Part shown: piece by piece, positions 44,759-54,854 of the stretch
Layout of the letters: each line of letters starts with the position of its first letter
Position numbering within the stretch: position 1 is the stretch's first letter
DNA from: Paracoccus sp. JM45
GTDB lineage: Bacteria; Pseudomonadota; Alphaproteobacteria; Rhodobacterales; Rhodobacteraceae
Direction of reading: 5' to 3'
NCBI RefSeq assembly: GCF_003590715.1
Contig: NZ_QQVY01000004.1
Coordinates: forward strand, 248,001-312,000
DNA: 64,000 nucleotides
The notes under the pieces: generated by a model
Databases searched by the model: none
Seen by the model: the letters and a program-made list of their open reading frames with translations, nothing else
What the model was told of the DNA's origin: nothing
Translations under genes and position numbers: made by a program

Positions 44759-45477
44759 CAAGCCCTCTCGGTCGGGGTGACCATGGGGACGCTGTTGCCT
44801 TTGGGGCGCGCCTCCTCGGGCAGTTCGCCCGTGACCAGATAGATCACCTGTTCCGCGATCGAGGTCGCATGATCGCCCATCCGCTCGACGTTCTTGGCGA
44901 TGAAATGCAGGTGCATGCAGGACGTGATATTGCGCGGATCTTCCATCATATGGGTCAGAAATTCGCGGAACAACGCGTTATACATCTGGTCCACCTCAAG
45001 ATCGCGCTGCCGCACGTCCTGCGCCAGTTCGGCGTCGCGGCGGATATAGCTGTCCAGCGCATCCTGCAGCATCTTGTTGACGGCCGTGCTCATCCGGCGC
45101 AGCGCCATGCCGGCACCTTCGATGGCGGGCATCTGGGCCAGAACCTCGGTGCGTTTGGCCATATTCTTGGCGTAATCGCCCACCCGTTCCAGCGAGGCCG
45201 AAATCTTGATCACGGCCAGCACCATCCGCAAATCGGTGGCGGTGGGCGCGCGCAGGGCGATCAGGCGGGCCGCATCTTCGTTGATCTGGACTTCCAGCGC
45301 ATCGATGGCCTTATCGCGGCGGCGCACGTCGTCGGCCAGTTCTTCGTCGTTGGTGTCAAGCGCGGTCGAGGCATCGATGATCGAGGCTTCCACCATGCCA
45401 CCCATTTTGACAACCAGCGCCTGGATCGTTTCCAGATCGCGGTCGAACGCCGATGAGATATGCTTGTCGCGGTTCAT
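44758..45477 (-). CDS. phoU: Phosphate signalling complex protein PhoU
   Basis: A 239-residue all-helical protein with two PhoU repeats; metal-site motifs are E/D-rich: RRDKAIDALE with DYAKNMAKR in the first, RQRDLEVDQMYNALFRE with GDHATSIAEQV in the second. PhoU links Pst transport state to the PhoR kinase and restrains Pho signalling. Position between pstB and phoB is standard. Confidence 0.94.
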   Translation of the reverse strand: MNRDKHISSAFDRDLETIQALVVKMGGMVEASIIDASTALDTNDEELADDVRRRDKAIDALEVQINEDAARLIALRAPTATDLRMVLAVIKISASLERVGDYAKNMAKRTEVLAQMPAIEGAGMALRRMSTAVNKMLQDALDSYIRRDAELAQDVRQRDLEVDQMYNALFREFLTHMMEDPRNITSCMHLHFIAKNVERMGDHATSIAEQVIYLVTGELPEEARPKGNSVPMVTPTERA

Positions 45478-45497
45478 GGTCGCTTCCTTCTGTCGGC

Positions 45498-46295
45498 TTA
45501 ACCGATACGTCCCGAGATATAGGCCTCGGTCCGGCTGTCACGAGGTTTGGTAAAGATGTCGTCCGTATCGCCGTATTCCACCAGATTGCCCAGATGGAAG
45601 AAGGCGGTTTTCTGGCTGACGCGGGCCGCCTGCTGCATCGAGTGGGTCACGATCACCACCGAAAACTGGCTGCGCAGCTGGTCGATCAGTTCTTCCACCT
45701 GACTGGTGGCAATCGGGTCCAGCGCCGAACAGGGTTCGTCCATCAACAACACCTCGGGGGCGGTTGCGACAGCACGGGCGATGCACAGACGCTGTTGCTG
45801 GCCGCCCGACAGACCGGTGCCAGGTTCGTGCAGACGGTCCTTGACCTCGTTCCACAGGGCGGCGCCGCGCAGGCTGCTTTCGACGATTTCTTCCAGTTCG
45901 GACTTGTTGCGGGCCAGACCGTGGATGCGGGGGCCGTAAGCGACGTTGTCAAAGATCGACTTGGGGAAAGGGTTCGGCTTCTGGAACACCATACCGACCT
46001 TGGCGCGCAGCTGCACGGGATCGACGCGGCGGTCATAGATGTCATCACCGTCGATGCGGATTTCGCCTTCCATGCGGGCGATGTCGATGGTGTCGTTCAT
46101 CCGGTTGATGCAGCGCAGGAAGGTCGATTTACCGCAGCCCGACGGACCGATGAAAGCGGTGACCGTCTTGTCCTGGATTTCGACATTCACGTCTTTGATG
46201 GCATGTTTTTCGCCATAATAGACCTGCACATTCCGGGCCGAGATCTTGATGTCTTGCTGGCTCACGGCGCTCTCCGTTCGGGTCGTGTCATACAT
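45498..46295 (-). CDS. pstB: Phosphate ABC transporter ATP-binding protein
   Basis: A 265-residue ATPase. Walker A is GPSGCGKST (about 50-58), the Q-loop region [24 protein letters not shown], signature [14 protein letters not shown] (about 160), Walker [18 protein letters not shown]-loop [14 protein letters not shown]. The FPKSIYDN-like segment is diagnostic for PstB. An AAGGAG SD lies about 11 nt before the ATG. Confidence 0.96.
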   Translation of the reverse strand: MYDTTRTESAVSQQDIKISARNVQVYYGEKHAIKDVNVEIQDKTVTAFIGPSGCGKSTFLRCINRMNDTIDIARMEGEIRIDGDDIYDRRVDPVQLRAKVGMVFQKPNPFPKSIFDNVAYGPRIHGLARNKSELEEIVESSLRGAALWNEVKDRLHEPGTGLSGGQQQRLCIARAVATAPEVLLMDEPCSALDPIATSQVEELIDQLRSQFSVVIVTHSMQQAARVSQKTAFFHLGNLVEYGDTDDIFTKPRDSRTEAYISGRIG

Positions 46296-46320
46296 TGTTC
46301 TACAAGCTCCTTGGCGCCGG

Positions 46321-47670
46321 TTACCAACGGCGCTCGAACTTGCGGCGAAGATAGATGGCCAGCAGGTTCATGCACAGAAGGAAGATCAGCAAGATGATAA
46401 TGGCGCCCGATGCCCGTTCGACAAAAGCGGGGTCGGACCGCTGCGTCCAGTTATAGATCTGGACCGGCAGGGCGGATGCGGGGTCAAACAGACCTTCGGG
46501 GGGGGCTGCGGGGAATTCGCGGACAAAGGCAACCATACCGATCAGCAGCAAGGGTGCGGTTTCGCCCAAAGCCTGCGCCAGACCAAGAATGGTACCGGTC
46601 AGGATGCCGGGCATGGCCAGCGGCAGGACGTGGTGGAAGACCGATTGCATCTTGGATGCCCCGACGCCAAGTGCCGCATCCCGGATCGACGGCGGCACAG
46701 CCTTCAGCGCCGCGCGGGTCGAAATAATGATGGTGGGCAGCGTCATCAGCGTCAGTACCAGACCGCCAACGATGGGGGCCGATTGCGGCAGACCCGCAAA
46801 GTTGATGAAGACGGCCAGACCAAGGATACCGAAGACGATGGACGGCACGGCGGCCAGATTTGCGATATTCACCTCAATCACATCGGTCAGGCGATTCTTG
46901 GGGGCAAATTCCTCAAGATAGATCGAGGCCGCGACCCCGATCGGCACCGACAGGAACAAGACGACCAGCATCATATACAGCGATCCCAGGATCGCGACAC
47001 CGACGCCTGCTGCCTCGGGGCGTTGGTCGGATGCGTCGGGATTGGTGATGAATTCACGGTTGAAGCGCGTAACCAGCACTCCATCCTCGGCCAGCGCATC
47101 GGCCAGCATCAGCTGCTGGGGCGAGGTGTTGCTGTCGCGTGCCGCACTCTCCTGCGTAACGCGACCCTTGAAGTAACCGTCGATCCGGCCATTCACCAGC
47201 ACGTTCACATCGACCGTCTGACCGATCAGTTCGGGGTCGTTCAACACACGGCTGCGAAGCTGGGCCGATGCCTCTTTGGAGACAAGTCCCTTGATGTCGC
47301 TTTCGGCCAGCCCCTCGATCTGGGTGTCCATATTGCGTACGGCGACATCCAGCGCATCATCCAGCACACGGCCATATGACAGCGTCAGCACTTTGGCCAT
47401 TTCCGCCGGATCGCGGTTACCCTTGGGGTCCAGACGTTCGGCGGTCAGCGCGACAGGCATCGACAGATAAGTCTGGCGGAAGGCCCCCGATCCGTCGCGC
47501 ACAATGGTGGTAACCAGCACCAGCAGCGCAACGACCGCGATGCAGATGGCAGCCGCACCATAGGCGCGAAAGCGTTTTTCGGCAGCATTGCGGCGACGGG
47601 TGCGCGCACCGGTTTCGAAAAGCGAGGTTTTCTGCGTTTTCTGCGGGGCGTGGTTCGACATATCGGTCAT
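46321..47670 (-). CDS. pstA: Phosphate ABC transporter permease PstA
   Basis: A 449-residue permease. The permease core starts at about 235, with EAA loop [27 protein letters not shown] near 350. A cytosolic N-terminus, helix 1 (about 35-55) and a soluble insertion of about 160 residues precede it; this is the larger alphaproteobacterial form. ATG 47670 overlaps the pstC stop by 4 nt; an upstream frame is not needed. Confidence 0.92.
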   Translation of the reverse strand: MTDMSNHAPQKTQKTSLFETGARTRRRNAAEKRFRAYGAAAICIAVVALLVLVTTIVRDGSGAFRQTYLSMPVALTAERLDPKGNRDPAEMAKVLTLSYGRVLDDALDVAVRNMDTQIEGLAESDIKGLVSKEASAQLRSRVLNDPELIGQTVDVNVLVNGRIDGYFKGRVTQESAARDSNTSPQQLMLADALAEDGVLVTRFNREFITNPDASDQRPEAAGVGVAILGSLYMMLVVLFLSVPIGVAASIYLEEFAPKNRLTDVIEVNIANLAAVPSIVFGILGLAVFINFAGLPQSAPIVGGLVLTLMTLPTIIISTRAALKAVPPSIRDAALGVGASKMQSVFHHVLPLAMPGILTGTILGLAQALGETAPLLLIGMVAFVREFPAAPPEGLFDPASALPVQIYNWTQRSDPAFVERASGAIIILLIFLLCMNLLAIYLRRKFERRW

Positions 47671-48872
47671 TCGTACTGCTCGCGATATTTGCGCACGATG
47701 ATCAGCGCGACAATGTTGAGGCATAGGGTGATGACGAACAGCGTCAGACCCAAGGCAAAGGCAACCAGCGTTTCAGGGGACGAAAAGTCGTTGTCGCCGG
47801 TCAACTGGCTGACGATCTTGACGGTGATGGTGGTCATCGCCTCGAATGGGTTCAGGCTCATGGTGGCGGCGGCACCGGCCCCCAGCACCACGATCATCGT
47901 TTCACCGATGGCGCGGCTTGCGGCCAGCAAAACGGCACCGACGATGCCGGGCAACGCTGCGGGCATGACCACCTGCCGCACGGTTTCGGATGGCGTTGAC
48001 CCAAGGCCCAAAGCCGCATCGCGCAGGCTTTGCGGCACTGCGTTGATGATGTCATCCGACAGCGAACTGACAAAGGGGATTAGCATGATACCCATGACCA
48101 GACCCGCGGTCAGCACCGATGATGCAGAATTGCCCAGACCCAGCGGCTGCGCGATCCAGTCACGCAGCATCGGACCGACGGTGATCAGGGCGAAAAGACC
48201 GTAAACGATGGTCGGAATACCTGCCAGCAACTCAACCATGGGTTTGGCAAAGCTGCGGATACGTGGGCTGGCATATTCCGACAGATAGATCGCGGCAAAC
48301 AAACCGGTAGGAACCGCCACAACCAATGCAATGAAAGAGATATAAAGCGTGCCCCACAACAGCGGCAGCATGCCCAGTTGGGAATTGCCGTCAAAGCGGG
48401 GTGTCCATTCCAGACCGAAGAAGAATTCGTGCCAGCTGTATTTCTGGAAGAAACTGCCGGTTTCGAAGATCAGCGACAGGACAATACCAAGCGTGGTCGC
48501 AATGGCGATCATCGAACACAGAATCAGCAGCGTCAGGATGATCCGTTCGACCGTGTTGCGGGCCTTGAATTGCGGTGTGACGCGGGTGATGCCGAAACCA
48601 AGGCCTATGATGGCGACAGCAAGAACGGCAAGGCCGACCAGCCCGCCGCTTTCGGACCCGATCAGGCCCGCCATACGCAAAACCGCGGCAAGAAGGATCA
48701 CAATAGCTGCAGGAGCGAAAGCGGTCAGTGCAACGCTAAGGCCGTGATAGGTGGGACGGCTGTGCAACTGGCGGACATCGGACCCGACGGTCCCGAATGC
48801 ACGGTTACGGCCGATCAGATATCCGGCGACGGCCAAAAACAGGCTGGCGATCATAGCCCAGGACAGTGGCAT
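47667..48872 (-). CDS. pstC: Phosphate ABC transporter permease PstC
   Basis: A 401-residue permease. The C-terminal half has PstC signatures: HEFFFGLEWTP, GIPTIVYGLFALI and the EAA loop RDAALGLGSTPSETVRQVVMPAALPGI (about 285). The N-terminal 110 residues add extra helices seen in alphaproteobacterial PstC. It follows pstS after a hairpin and overlaps pstA by ATGA. Confidence 0.93.
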   Translation of the reverse strand: MPLSWAMIASLFLAVAGYLIGRNRAFGTVGSDVRQLHSRPTYHGLSVALTAFAPAAIVILLAAVLRMAGLIGSESGGLVGLAVLAVAIIGLGFGITRVTPQFKARNTVERIILTLLILCSMIAIATTLGIVLSLIFETGSFFQKYSWHEFFFGLEWTPRFDGNSQLGMLPLLWGTLYISFIALVVAVPTGLFAAIYLSEYASPRIRSFAKPMVELLAGIPTIVYGLFALITVGPMLRDWIAQPLGLGNSASSVLTAGLVMGIMLIPFVSSLSDDIINAVPQSLRDAALGLGSTPSETVRQVVMPAALPGIVGAVLLAASRAIGETMIVVLGAGAAATMSLNPFEAMTTITVKIVSQLTGDNDFSSPETLVAFALGLTLFVITLCLNIVALIIVRKYREQYE

Positions 48873-48895
48873 CCGGCTGTTCCTTGCTGGAAAGG

Positions 48896-48934
48896 GAAAA
48901 AGACGGGCCGCACGGCAATCTGCCGCGCGGCCCG
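48896..48934 (-). promoter_or_regulatory. Intercistronic hairpin pstS-pstC (attenuator)
   Basis: On the minus strand CGGGCCGCGCGGCA pairs along 14 bp (one G-U) with TGCCGTGCGGCCCG around a 3-nt loop and is followed by TCTTTTTC. It lies right after the pstS stop. It should stop part of the transcripts, giving more PstS than permease. Confidence 0.75.
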
Positions 48935-48943
48935 AAGACCATT

Positions 48944-49969
48944 TTATTGCATCGTCGCTTCGTCAGCGACAGCGGTCTGGGTTGCTTCGAGTTCGGGATC
49001 CGACACCAGACCATATTCGGCTAGCGGGCCGTCGGGACCTGCAATCTCGTCCGAGACGAAGAATTCAGCGAATTCCTTGACGCCCGGGATTTCGGCAATG
49101 TGGGCTTTTTTCACATACATGAACAGCGGGCGCGACACGGGATATTCGCCCGAAGCGATGGTCTCGGTCGACGGCAGGACGCCCGACATGGTCGCAACCT
49201 GCAGCGTGTCGGTGTTGTTCTCATAGAATGACAGACCGAAGACACCGATACCATTGGGCGAGCTGTTGATGCGTGCCAGCGTTTCCGTGTAATCGCCGTC
49301 GATGTCGACCGATTTGCCATCGGTGCGCAGCGTCATGCAGGCAGCTTCGGCGTCGTCTTCGCCCATTTCGGCGGTAAAGACCTCAAGCGCGCCGCTGTCT
49401 TCACAACCCTGCAGGATGACTTTTTCCTCGAACACTTCGCGGGTGCCGTGACGGGTGCCCGGAACGAAGGCCAGAATTTCCTGATCGGCCAGATCGGGGT
49501 TCACTTCCGACCAGTTGGCGGCGGTGTTGTCGACGATCTTGCCGTCCTGAACGACCTTGGCCGACAGAGCCTTGAACCAGTCGGTCGGGGTGAATTCGAA
49601 AGCATTGCCGTCAGCCAGGTTCGCGAAGACGATCCCGTCATAACCGATGCGGACTTCCATGATGTCGGTCACGCCGTTGGCTGCGCATTCCTCGACTTCG
49701 CTGTCGCGGATCGAGCGGCTGGAGTTGGCGATGTCGATGGTGTTTTCACCGACGCCTTCACAGAAACGGCGCAGACCGGTGGACGAACCGCCAGATTCCA
49801 CGACCGGCGTGCCAAAATCGCTGTTTTCACCGAAGAGTTCGGCCACGATGGTCGAATAGGGCAGCACGGTCGAGGACCCTGCAACCTGCACCTGATCACG
49901 GGCAGCAGCAGCACCAGCCGTCAGGGCGATGACGGAAATTGCGGTTGCGGTAAAGCCGATGGTCTTCAT
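48944..49969 (-). CDS. pstS: Phosphate-binding protein PstS
   Basis: A 341-residue periplasmic binding protein. The signal peptide ends in GAAAA (about 20-23). Phosphate-binding segments are visible: AGSSTVLPYS near the mature start, ESGGSSTGLRRFCEG (about 60) and PGTRHGTREVFEE (about 165). ATG 49969 has GGAGAA upstream; the earlier in-frame ATG at 50005 would put 12 extra residues before the signal peptide. Its promoter carries a clear Pho box. Confidence 0.95.
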   Translation of the reverse strand: MKTIGFTATAISVIALTAGAAAARDQVQVAGSSTVLPYSTIVAELFGENSDFGTPVVESGGSSTGLRRFCEGVGENTIDIANSSRSIRDSEVEECAANGVTDIMEVRIGYDGIVFANLADGNAFEFTPTDWFKALSAKVVQDGKIVDNTAANWSEVNPDLADQEILAFVPGTRHGTREVFEEKVILQGCEDSGALEVFTAEMGEDDAEAACMTLRTDGKSVDIDGDYTETLARINSSPNGIGVFGLSFYENNTDTLQVATMSGVLPSTETIASGEYPVSRPLFMYVKKAHIAEIPGVKEFAEFFVSDEIAGPDGPLAEYGLVSDPELEATQTAVADEATMQ

Positions 49970-50051
49970 TTGTGTTCTCCGAAACTGGATTGAACTGAAT
50001 GTCATGACGGCAGGGTTAGTAACTTCAGGTGACGGCTATGTATGATTTTCG

Positions 50052-50068
50052 TGACAATTATATGACAG
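50052..50068 (-). promoter_or_regulatory. Pho box upstream of pstS
   Basis: Minus strand CTGTCATATAATTGTCA matches the PhoB tandem-repeat consensus CTGTCATAAAACTGTCA at 14 of 17 positions, with both CTGTCA/TTGTCA half-sites intact. It ends about 80 bp before the pstS ATG. Because phoB is the last gene of the operon, this also implies autoregulation. Confidence 0.9.
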
Positions 50069-50089
50069 CGCGACTTGGTGCCAAATATG

Positions 50090-50120
50090 AAAAAGCCCCC
50101 GCATCTTTCGATACGGGAGC
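50090..50120 (-). terminator. Rho-independent terminator of thyX
   Basis: Minus strand GCTCCCGTATC-GAAA-GATGCGGGGGC (11-bp stem, GNRA-type loop) followed by TTTTTC. It lies about 25 bp after the thyX stop and just upstream of the Pho box. Confidence 0.88.
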
Positions 50121-50144
50121 CGTTCATCAGCAATTATTGGCGTT

Positions 50145-51050
50145 TTAGCCCCAAGCCTCTTGGAATTCGCGCCATTCGCGTGCGCTCATTCCGCTGTCTT
50201 CTTGTGTGACAGTCTCGCCTGCAAGGCGACGTTTCAGGACGGTTGCGGCCTGCGCCGACAGGCTGACGGCATCCATCCGGTAATCGCGGAAGGCACCATA
50301 AGCCGCCGGAACCCAGTCCTTGACGATGTCGCACATGACATCCGCATAGGCGCGGATCTCGTATTGTGCGTGGCTGTCGGCACGCAGGCGCAAGAAGTGC
50401 AACAGGTTGTGCAGATCGACCTTCCAGTACCACTGCGTATAGATATTGGTCGGCAGATTCATCCGTGCCAGTTCGCGCGCCAAGCCTTGCTGCCCGTCCT
50501 GTGACAGCATGGATTCGTAATTGTCATAGCTGCGCATCGAATCCTCACGCAGCAGGTTCAACACGCGCTGCGCTTCCTCGCCCTGCAGGACCTGACCGCG
50601 GCCTTGATGGTTCTGGCTGGATTGCGCGGCCAGCTGATCCTCGGCCGGAATATAGAATTCACGGTCCATCACCGAATAGCGCCCGGAATATTCGTTGATA
50701 TTGGCGGTGCGGTGGCGGATCCACTGGCGGGCGACAAAGACCGGCAGCTTGACGTGCAGCTTGACCTCGCACATTTCGAACGGCGTCGAATGCCAGTGGC
50801 GCATCAGATAACGGATCAGACCTTCGTCGTTCTGGACCGACTTGGTGCCCGTGCCATAGCTGACGCGCGCTGCCTGACAGATGGCAGCGTCATCCCCCAT
50901 ATAATCGATCACGCGAACAAAGCCGTGGTCCAGCACCGGATGGGCGGTATACAGATGTTGTTCCATGCCCTCGGCAACGGCCCGCAAAGTCTGGCGGGGG
51001 GATTGGCGTTGGCTGTCGATCTCGGCCTGCTGTTCGGGCGTCAGGGGCAT
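50145..51050 (-). CDS. thyX: Flavin-dependent thymidylate synthase
   Basis: A 301-residue FAD enzyme that methylates dUMP using methylenetetrahydrofolate and NAD(P)H. The ThyX motif RHRTANINEYSGRYS spans residues 112-126 (RHRx7S pattern), and SYGTGTK (about 64) and RMNLPTNIYTQWYWKVDLHNLLHFLRLR are family blocks. ATG 51050 has AGAGGA upstream; the earlier ATG at 51086 lacks an SD. Explains the absence of a thyA here. Confidence 0.96.
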   Translation of the reverse strand: MPLTPEQQAEIDSQRQSPRQTLRAVAEGMEQHLYTAHPVLDHGFVRVIDYMGDDAAICQAARVSYGTGTKSVQNDEGLIRYLMRHWHSTPFEMCEVKLHVKLPVFVARQWIRHRTANINEYSGRYSVMDREFYIPAEDQLAAQSSQNHQGRGQVLQGEEAQRVLNLLREDSMRSYDNYESMLSQDGQQGLARELARMNLPTNIYTQWYWKVDLHNLLHFLRLRADSHAQYEIRAYADVMCDIVKDWVPAAYGAFRDYRMDAVSLSAQAATVLKRRLAGETVTQEDSGMSAREWREFQEAWG

Positions 51051-51191
51051 GGCGGTCCTCTTGGATGGAAGGCCTTCCTTTGACATGCGGGGGCGACGCT
51101 TTCAACTGTCGCGGAACTGCTTCGTCCGCCGAATGTTGCGCACGGAGAAACCGCGTGACAGTCTGCGCGACGAAAGCGACAGGAGATATCT

Positions 51192-51620
51192 ATGAAAATC
51201 CGCTATTTGCACACGATGCTTCGCGTCAAGGATCTGGAAAAGACGATGGCGTTTTTTAATCTGCTGGGTTTGCAGCAGACAAAGCGCATCGATAACGAGG
51301 AAGGCCGCTTTTCTTTGGTCTTCATGGCGGCTGAAGGACAGCCCGAATGCCCCGTTGAACTGACCTATAACTGGGATGGCGACGAAGGCTTGCCCTCGGA
51401 CAGCCGTCACTTCGGGCATCTGGCCTATCGGGTCGAAAATATCTATGACCTGTGCCAGACCCTGATGGATGCCGGCGTGACAATCAACCGCCCGCCGCGC
51501 GACGGCCATATGGCCTTTGTCCGCAGCCCCGACAACGTCTCGATCGAGCTGTTGCATGCCGGTAAGCCTTTGCCCCCGCAAGAGCCTTGGGCCAGCATGG
51601 AAAACACCGGTCACTGGTAA
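51192..51620 (+). CDS. gloA: Lactoylglutathione lyase (glyoxalase I)
   Basis: A 142-residue VOC enzyme. All four metal ligands are in place: H7 (YLHTMLRV), the Glu in VELTYNW (about 56), the His in FGHLAYRV (about 76) and the Glu in SIELLHAG (about 122). It isomerises the methylglyoxal-glutathione hemithioacetal. ACAGGAG lies 5 nt before the ATG. Divergent from thyX. Confidence 0.92.
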   Translation: MKIRYLHTMLRVKDLEKTMAFFNLLGLQQTKRIDNEEGRFSLVFMAAEGQPECPVELTYNWDGDEGLPSDSRHFGHLAYRVENIYDLCQTLMDAGVTINRPPRDGHMAFVRSPDNVSIELLHAGKPLPPQEPWASMENTGHW

Positions 51621-51662
51621 AAAAACCGTCGCGCGCAGCCGTGGGGTGCGCGCGGTGACACG

Positions 51663-52220
51663 CTAATAGATATAGCGGATCTGATCCGTCCAGAAACGTT
51701 CGATCCGGCGGTTCTGCAGATTGACCAGATCCAGCATCGGGTCCTCTAGCACTCCCGACATGGCCAGTCCCTTGGCGTGACGGATGAACATCTGGCGCAC
51801 CATGTCGCGGACCATCTGGCCTTCTTCGGACAGACGGACCCGCACAGAACGACGATCGGAATCGCAGCGTTCGTGGTGGATATAGCCCATCGCCACCAGC
51901 TTTTTCAGATTATAGCTTACGTTTGATCCCTGATACATACCGCGGGACCGCAACTCTCCGGCTGATACCTCGGCCTCGCCCAGATTATACAGGATCATCG
52001 CCTGTACGGGCGTCAGATCGCCGTGATGCAGGCGTTCGAATTCGTCCTTGATCATATCCAGCATCAGCCTGTGCATCCGTTCCAGCAGCTGCAAGGATTC
52101 CAGATAGGCCGAGGTCATATCCGACACGACATCGGCGGTATGGGAATGATCGGTCGTCGGGCGCGTTTCGCGTGGGGCGGGTGCGAGCATGGCGGTAAGA
52201 TGTCCTGTCCTGTTCGTCAT
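51663..52220 (-). CDS. ldtR: MarR-family regulator, LdtR type
   Basis: A 185-residue winged-helix regulator. The core (about 40-160) has LTPVQAMILYNLGEAEVSAGELRSRGMYQGSNVSYNLKKLVAMGYI, closely like LdtR of Liberibacter, which controls an L,D-transpeptidase and stress tolerance. ATG 52220 is a working start; a TTG at 52247 and an ATG at about 52190 are alternatives, and no SD decides. No ldt gene is near. Two direct TGACAATC repeats lie just upstream. Confidence 0.85.
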   Translation of the reverse strand: MTNRTGHLTAMLAPAPRETRPTTDHSHTADVVSDMTSAYLESLQLLERMHRLMLDMIKDEFERLHHGDLTPVQAMILYNLGEAEVSAGELRSRGMYQGSNVSYNLKKLVAMGYIHHERCDSDRRSVRVRLSEEGQMVRDMVRQMFIRHAKGLAMSGVLEDPMLDLVNLQNRRIERFWTDQIRYIY

Positions 52221-52224
52221 GACC

Positions 52225-52249
52225 TGACAATCGCGGATAAATGACAATC
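52225..52249. promoter_or_regulatory. Direct repeats upstream of ldtR, candidate operator
   Basis: TGACAATC occurs at 52225-52232 and again at 52242-52249, 17 bp apart, directly before the ldtR start. The spacing is not the 11 bp of a Pho box. It may be an autoregulatory site, but the binding protein is unknown. Confidence 0.35.
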
Positions 52250-52294
52250 TTCAGTTAATTTACCCCCGCCCCATGCGTGGATTTCAGAACAATT

Positions 52295-52598
52295 TTATCT
52301 ATCTGCTGAAAACCGCGCGTTGGCGTGATGTGAAATGCGGTCCAGCAGCGGCGCGAACATCACCGAGGCAGGATCGCGGATGCCTGCTTCATCTTCACCG
52401 ATACGCGCCGTGACCCACAGATACAGGTCCTGATCGTTTTCACCCAGCATGCGTTCATACAGGTTCAAATCATCTGCTGATAAATCTGCCAGATGATCAT
52501 CCGCGAAATGGCCCAGAATTAGGTCCATTTCCTTCATACCACGACGCCAACTGCGCATATGCAGCCGCTTTAGCCGGTTTTCGGGGGTTTCCATCGTC

Positions 52599-52606
<8 letters not shown>
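52295..52606 (-). CDS. sdhE: FAD assembly factor SdhE
   Basis: A 103-residue protein of the SdhE/SDHAF2 family, needed to attach FAD covalently to SdhA. The family RGxxE motif appears as SWRRGMKEMDLILGHF (about 19-34), and YERMLGENDQDLYLWVT follows at about 50. It overlaps the HTH gene by 8 nt. No sdh genes are near, which is usual in this family. Confidence 0.9.
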
Positions 52607-54227
<1,621 letters not shown>

Positions 54228-54281
54228 GGCGCAGTGGGGCGCGTTGAGGTCATGAACGAAGACATAAGGAAAGGATCCATC

Positions 54282-54668
54282 ATGCTGCCCCATAACACCA
54301 TGGTGGTCGTCGCTGACGGCCATTCCGCGACCATATTCCGCAATACCGCCAAATACGGGCTGGAATTGTCCCCGACCGAACATCTGACGCCGAATTCCCT
54401 GTCGAACCCTGCAACCATCGCAGTCAATGACGAGGCATCCGAAAGCGAGGATCAGGACGAGGCAGATTTTGCTGTCAAACTGACGCATCGCCTGAACACG
54501 ATGATGCTGCAGAACAAGCTGGACGACGTCGCGATCATTGCTGATCCATCTACGCTGGGGGTCATGCGCAAGCATTACCACAAGGAATTGCAATTCCGCC
54601 TGCGTAAAGAGGTGGCCAAGACTATGACCAATTCCGACATCCGGACCGTGGAAACCGCGCTGAACTGA
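54282..54668 (+). CDS. Host-attachment family protein (BaeRF-like)
   Basis: A 128-residue protein with VVVADGHSATIFRNTAKYG at the N-terminus and DDVAIIADPSTLGVMRKHYHKEL in the second half. This matches the 'host attachment protein' family, related to release-factor-1-like (BaeRF) folds. Its biochemical role is not established. ATG 54282 follows AAGGAAAGGA; ATG 54252 is an alternative. A strong terminator follows the stop. Confidence 0.8.
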   Translation: MLPHNTMVVVADGHSATIFRNTAKYGLELSPTEHLTPNSLSNPATIAVNDEASESEDQDEADFAVKLTHRLNTMMLQNKLDDVAIIADPSTLGVMRKHYHKELQFRLRKEVAKTMTNSDIRTVETALN

Positions 54669-54686
54669 TTGCTGACCGATTTGAAT

Positions 54687-54715
54687 AAAGGGCGCCCTGA
54701 TCAGGGCGCCCTTTT
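54687..54715 (+). terminator. Rho-independent terminator after the host-attachment gene
   Basis: AAAGGGCGCCCTGA and TCAGGGCGCCCTTT form a perfect palindrome followed by TT; the T-run is five on the plus strand. The minus-strand peptide gene ends 5 bp further on, so it may serve both. Confidence 0.9.
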
Positions 54716-54719
54716 TGCA

Positions 54720-54797
54720 TCAGAAGATGCCCAAGACATATAGAATGATGATCACAACGACCGGAATGCCCAGAAACCAAGCGACGATACCCTTCAT
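54720..54797 (-). CDS. 25-residue single-helix membrane peptide
   Basis: An ATG with AAGGAG at good spacing (7 nt) opens a 25-codon frame, MKGIVAWFLGIPVVVIIIL followed by YVLGIF, ending in TGA. The peptide is almost one hydrophobic helix after a Lys. Similar short proteins exist in Rhodobacteraceae (as I recall, unannotated function). Strong SD, terminator right after the stop and good composition support a real gene. It is 58 bp downstream of the bdhA stop on the same strand, so probably in its transcript. Confidence 0.6.
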   Translation of the reverse strand: MKGIVAWFLGIPVVVIIILYVLGIF

Positions 54798-54854
54798 GGC
54801 GTTTCTCCTTACGCACAATATGACGGGTAACGCGGCCTATGGTCGCAGGTTCCC

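Noticed and set aside
54282..54668. Host-attachment protein as a phage or symbiosis island marker
   Set aside because: The family is widespread in free-living alphaproteobacteria; no integrase, tRNA-end repeat or composition shift is near.
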